Assembly (NCBI GenBank): GCA_022766795.1
Contig: JALEPE010000060.1
Span: 1-27,155, forward strand
From: Helicobacter sp.
Lineage (GTDB): Bacteria; Campylobacterota; Campylobacteria; Campylobacterales; Helicobacteraceae
Direction: 5' to 3'
Length of the DNA: 27,155 nt
Both the position numbers and the translations under genes were made by a program. Of the stretch, positions 23,996-27,155 are shown piece after piece (position 1 is the first letter of the stretch; every line of letters begins with the position of its first letter). The notes beneath the pieces are model-generated. The model was given only the letters and a program-made list of their open reading frames with translations. It ran no database searches and was not told the origin of the DNA.

Positions 23996-24115
23996 ATGGA
24001 ATCTTTAATATTGGGTGTAATTTTTGCAAGTGCGCTGTTTTATTTTGTTTATAGGCTTTATCCTAGAGGAAAATGCCAGTGTGGAGATTCCAAAAAGGAT
24101 TGTTGTAAAAAATAA
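23996..24115 (+). CDS. 39-residue Cys-rich single-span membrane protein (FeoB-associated-like)
   Basis: A short gene 13 bases after the porin stop, with AGGAG (23984-23988) before the ATG. The product is MESLILGVIFASALFYFVY then RLYPRGKCQCGDSKKDCCKK: one membrane helix (about residues 4-20) followed by a basic tail with CQC and CC. This layout matches the FeoB-associated Cys-rich membrane protein family, small proteins sometimes encoded beside the ferrous-iron transporter. No feoB is in the window, so an iron or metal link is inference. It probably shares the porin transcript. It is convergent with the helicase gene, whose stop lies 17 bases downstream. Confidence 0.65.
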   Translation: MESLILGVIFASALFYFVYRLYPRGKCQCGDSKKDCCKK

Positions 24116-24132
24116 CTTGTATGATTATGTCA

Positions 24133-25812
24133 TTAAAAAAAATCGCAAAAAGGCTGCGCAATTCGCATCAAATCGCCTAAGAATTGTCTATTTTGGTTTA
24201 GCCAATATGTTCTGTCACATACGATGATAATTCCAATTCTTGCGCGCGATAGTGCAACATTAAGCGCAAAAAGCGCGTTTGGGTTATTGGAATCATTAAG
24301 ATAATAATGCAAAATAACGGGCGAAAATATGACATAATCAAACTCTTGTCCCTGCGATGAATGGATTGTAAAGACGCAATCTTTAGTAAATAGTGAGGGC
24401 ATTAGCTTTAAAATCAGTTGTCTTTGATTCACAAAAGGTGTAAGAATTGCAAAATCTAAGTGTTTAGCAATAAAATCTTCTGCTAGAAGTGTGCAAAGCT
24501 TAGCTTCCTTATAGCTTGTGCGCTCTTTTAATGCAGTGTGTGATTCTGTATTGTGGGTAAGATTTTTAGGAAGTTGTGCAATATCCAAATAATATAAGTG
24601 CGTGTGTGCATTGCGTCCTTGTAGGTTATTTTTGTAAATATAGCGGTTGAGCAATTTAGCCAAATTATCGCCATAGCGGTAAGTTTGTGTCAATGTGAAA
24701 CAATGCGAGATTTTAGGTGTTATGCAATGATTGGAATCGTTAAAGTTGAGATTAGATGTAAAAAACGCCTCTACAAAAAGTGCGGAATACTTCCAAAATA
24801 AGGACGGCTTCCATTGTATGGCTTTGGAATCTTGTGTGCTAAGTGTGGAGATGGGTTGAAGTTGCTTATGGTCGCCTAGCAGTGTTAGAGGTTTGTTAAA
24901 AGCGCATAGGGGCAAGACTTTAATTAGGGGTGCAAAGGCGGCTTCATCGACAAAAAAATGTTGAAAATCTATGTCTTGTGCATCATCGCGGTGCAGAAAT
25001 GTATCCAAAGTCATTGCTACAATTTGTGCTTTTGCAAGCGATCGTTTTGCTTCTATGCCTTTTTTAAGTGCAAGTGCATCACAATTTAGCGGAAATCTTT
25101 CTGCAAAACTTTGCGTAGGCACACCAAGTCTAATAATGGTATGGGTTGCGATTCCAATATCATTTAGGCTGATAATCAGTGTGGATAAGCATTGCTCTAG
25201 GGCATTATTGGTAGGGGCAAGAATCGCAACTTTCTTGCCTGCTTTTAGATAAAACGCAAGGGCGTGAAGAAGCACAACCTTAGTTTTGCCACTACCTGCA
25301 ACACCCCAAATGTAGCAAAATGGGCTTGTAAATATTCCGTGCAATGCCTCTAGCTGCTCTTTGTGTGGGGGAGGTTGTGATTCTCTTAAATCATCAATAT
25401 TTGGGTGGAGCGTGGGTGTGGTAGTGGGCAATGCGAGCGGTATATCCTGTGCGTAAAAGTCAATCACATTTTGCACCAAGAAGCGTAAATCGGAGACTAA
25501 TTCTATGGAATCCTTATGCGCAAATAAAGAATCGCAAAGTTCAGATTCTATATTTAAATATAATGTTCTAGTTTTCTCATCATAAGCCGCAATATTAATA
25601 TTCTTTGCACTATCATTGAGTAAAAATTCCCCAAAAGCAGTGCGTAAAGCTAGCGATTCCACACTTTTTAGCTTTGTGTCTAGCTGTAGTTGCAATCCAA
25701 ACATATTTTTCTCAATATGGCGAATTTTGATTTTTTCAATCCCTTTATCGGAAGCAGTTAAATATTGTAAATAATTTTGTGCCACTTCTTGTAAAAATGC
25801 GTTAGACTCCAT
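24133..25812 (-). CDS. Superfamily-1 (DNA2/NAM7-like) helicase-type ATPase
   Basis: 559 residues. The first 150 are not recognisable. Helicase motifs follow in order: Q/I region PPHKEQLEALHGI and Walker A WGVAGSGKTKVV (GVAGSGKT 170-177), Ia LAPTNNALEQ, II VDEAAFAPL (DEAA 289-292), III LLGDHKQLQPI (313-320), IV-like TYRYGDNLAKLLN, V TIHSSQGQEFDYVIFSP and VI NVALSRARIGIIIVCD. All key residues are present, so an active DNA or RNA helicase or translocase is likely; the cellular task is unknown. Its ATG shares one base with the hypD stop (TAATG), so it is translated from the hyp transcript. The 3' end meets the small Cys-rich gene convergently. Confidence 0.88.
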   Translation of the reverse strand: MESNAFLQEVAQNYLQYLTASDKGIEKIKIRHIEKNMFGLQLQLDTKLKSVESLALRTAFGEFLLNDSAKNINIAAYDEKTRTLYLNIESELCDSLFAHKDSIELVSDLRFLVQNVIDFYAQDIPLALPTTTPTLHPNIDDLRESQPPPHKEQLEALHGIFTSPFCYIWGVAGSGKTKVVLLHALAFYLKAGKKVAILAPTNNALEQCLSTLIISLNDIGIATHTIIRLGVPTQSFAERFPLNCDALALKKGIEAKRSLAKAQIVAMTLDTFLHRDDAQDIDFQHFFVDEAAFAPLIKVLPLCAFNKPLTLLGDHKQLQPISTLSTQDSKAIQWKPSLFWKYSALFVEAFFTSNLNFNDSNHCITPKISHCFTLTQTYRYGDNLAKLLNRYIYKNNLQGRNAHTHLYYLDIAQLPKNLTHNTESHTALKERTSYKEAKLCTLLAEDFIAKHLDFAILTPFVNQRQLILKLMPSLFTKDCVFTIHSSQGQEFDYVIFSPVILHYYLNDSNNPNALFALNVALSRARIGIIIVCDRTYWLNQNRQFLGDLMRIAQPFCDFF

Positions 25813-26921
25813 TAAACGCCTTGGTATTTATAGTATGCAGCGCACGCACCTTCGCTGCTTACCATACAGCTTCCAAGTGGATTTTTTGGTGTGCAGGCTT
25901 TACCAAAGAGTTTGCAATCCGTAGGCAAATTTTTACCCTTTAGGATTTCTCCACATAGGCAATTTTTATGCTCCTCTTTCGCGATTCCACCTAAAAATTC
26001 TTTAAAAACAATTCCTGCATCAAATGTGCTAAACTCGTTCTTAAGACGCAAAGAGGAATGTGGAATCACACCAAGTCCGCGCCATTCAAAGCTATCTTCT
26101 AAGCAAAAATATTTTTGAACCATTTGCTGTGCTTTAGTATTGCCTTGTGGTGTAACCAAACGTGCATATTGAATCTCTATCTTTGGCGTAGCATTAATGG
26201 CTTGCTTGAGAATGCTTAGCAGACTTTCTGCAACATCTAGGGGCTCAAAACCGCAGACAACAATAGGAATCTTAAAGTGTTCCAACAAAGGTTTATAGAT
26301 ATTTGCGCCTGTGATAACGCTAACGTGAGAGGGTGCTAAAAGTGCATTAATTTGGCAATCTCTATCACTCAAAATATTGAAAAGTGGTGGTGGGACAAGC
26401 ACGTGATTGCAATGGATTAACACATTATCCAACCCATTTGCAATCGCACGTTCTAATAAAGCAGCACTCATTGGTGCAGTTGTTTCAAATCCAATCGCAA
26501 AATATACCACGCGCTTTGTGGGATTCTCTTGTGCGATTTTTAAAACATCAAGTGGGGAATACACAAAACGCACATCAAGTCCTTCTGCTCTTGCGTTTTG
26601 TAGGCTTCCATAGCTTCCGGGAACCTTAATCATATCCCCTAATGTAACCAAAATAACATCACTTTGCTTAGCAATTTTATAGGCGCAATCAATACGATGT
26701 TTTGGCATTACGCACACAGGGCAGCCCGGTCCGTGCGTAAAAGTAATGTTGCTAGGCAGGAGTTGGGGTAGGGCATATTTCATTATTGTATGCGTATGTC
26801 CGCCGCAAACTTCCATAATTTTTAAAGGCATTTTAAGTTGTTTGCTAAGCGTGTGGATTGCATTGAAAGCTTCTTGGATACGTTTTGAATCGCGGTAAGT
26901 GTCAATGTAGGGATTAAGCAT
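25812..26921 (-). CDS. hypD: [NiFe]-hydrogenase maturation protein HypD
   Basis: 369-residue Fe-S protein that with HypC assembles the Fe(CN)2CO ligand set of [NiFe]-hydrogenase. Conserved blocks: EVCGGHTHTIMKYALPQLLP (first Cys C39), THGPGCPVCVMP (64-72), TLGDMIKVPGS, HCNHVLVPPP and VCGFEPLDVAES. The C-terminal cluster region has NCLCGEILKG, CKLFGKACTPKNPLGSC and GACAAYYKY, providing the [4Fe-4S] ligands. A hydrogenase is therefore expected elsewhere in the genome. The ATG follows directly on the stop of the upstream gene (TAAATG, with GAGGAA as ribosome site), and the helicase gene overlaps at the other end, so three genes are coupled in a row. hypC and hypE are not in the window. Confidence 0.96.
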   Translation of the reverse strand: MLNPYIDTYRDSKRIQEAFNAIHTLSKQLKMPLKIMEVCGGHTHTIMKYALPQLLPSNITFTHGPGCPVCVMPKHRIDCAYKIAKQSDVILVTLGDMIKVPGSYGSLQNARAEGLDVRFVYSPLDVLKIAQENPTKRVVYFAIGFETTAPMSAALLERAIANGLDNVLIHCNHVLVPPPLFNILSDRDCQINALLAPSHVSVITGANIYKPLLEHFKIPIVVCGFEPLDVAESLLSILKQAINATPKIEIQYARLVTPQGNTKAQQMVQKYFCLEDSFEWRGLGVIPHSSLRLKNEFSTFDAGIVFKEFLGGIAKEEHKNCLCGEILKGKNLPTDCKLFGKACTPKNPLGSCMVSSEGACAAYYKYQGV

Positions 26922-27155
26922 TTATTCCTCTAAAAGTTTCAAAATTAGTCCATCAAAATTTTGTGTATAGGGTGGATTAAATGTCATAATAGGAATTACA
27001 TAACTTTGTTCTAAGGACGTATTGTGTGTATCAAACAAGCCCTCAATGTGCAATGTAATATCATAGCTAGGTGTGGCGGTATTACTTGGAATAATCCTAA
27101 AGTCGTCATTTTTATTGTTGATGAAGTCGCTAAAGTAGAATCGCACTTCCTTTAA
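26922..27155 (-). CDS. Unknown protein, C-terminal 77 residues (start outside window)
   Basis: The minus-strand frame is open to the window edge (LKEVRFYFSDFINNKNDDFR...), so the GTG at 27146 is probably internal: an AAAGGA lies only two bases before it, too close to serve. The fragment has alternating hydrophobic and polar residues suggesting beta strands (YDITLHIEGLF, SYVIPIMTFNPPYTQNFDG) and ends LILKLLEE. I do not recognise the family. It is directly upstream of hypD with no gap and thus in the same operon, but a role in hydrogenase maturation does not follow. Confidence 0.55.
   Translation of the reverse strand, partial: LKEVRFYFSDFINNKNDDFRIIPSNTATPSYDITLHIEGLFDTHNTSLEQSYVIPIMTFNPPYTQNFDGLILKLLEE

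Noticed and set aside
1..27155. tRNA, rRNA, CRISPR array or phage genes
   Set aside because: No T-loop consensus, rRNA-like blocks, spaced direct repeats or phage/transposase motifs were found on reading both strands.

Overview
The window is an AT-rich stretch of a Campylobacterota chromosome, most likely a Helicobacter species. The best markers are a clear HsrA (HP1043-type) regulator, the UPF0323 lipoprotein plus glutathionylspermidine-synthase-like pair (HP0232/HP0233-type), the hemL/AtpZ-like cluster, a CheW-receiver CheV and a Campylobacter-type major outer membrane porin. The species cannot be named from sequence alone. There is no rRNA, tRNA, CRISPR array, prophage or transposase. Genes are closely packed.

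Layout. 1-2820: end of purU, a convergent M48 lipoprotein peptidase, and gabD. 2894-6053: a YqhA-type membrane protein, a NIT-domain chemoreceptor and lolA. 6173-8874: citrate synthase and class II DAHP synthase, closed by a hairpin terminator. 9086-12734: hsrA, an overlapping histidine kinase, a lytic-transglycosylase-like exported protein and an acyltransferase broken by a G11 tract. 12893-15345 (minus): thiC then mrp, overlapping by 4 bases. 15515-17247: cheV, then a methyltransferase broken by a C10 tract. 17560-19903 (minus): hemL, an AtpZ-like protein and a membrane protein. 20399-22209: UPF0323 lipoprotein and glutathionylspermidine-synthase-like enzyme, bracketed by inverted palindromic repeats. 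22618-24115: major porin and an unlisted 39-residue Cys-rich membrane protein. 24133-27155 (minus): unknown partial gene, hypD and a superfamily-1 helicase-like ATPase.

The most notable content: two surface-modification-type genes (hexapeptide acyltransferase, SAM methyltransferase) each carry a long homopolymer and both read out of frame here, so they look like phase-variable loci in the OFF state. Each sits alone behind a core gene and each is followed by a hairpin with GGAATC/GATTCC-type arms. The HsrA orthologue keeps all canonical receiver residues and overlaps a histidine kinase gene, unlike the orphan atypical regulator known in H. pylori. thiC and the Fe-S carrier gene mrp are translationally coupled. 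A small palindromic repeat family occurs three times around the UPF0323 operon and the porin promoter region. The pentamer GAATC/GATTC is clearly over-represented throughout.
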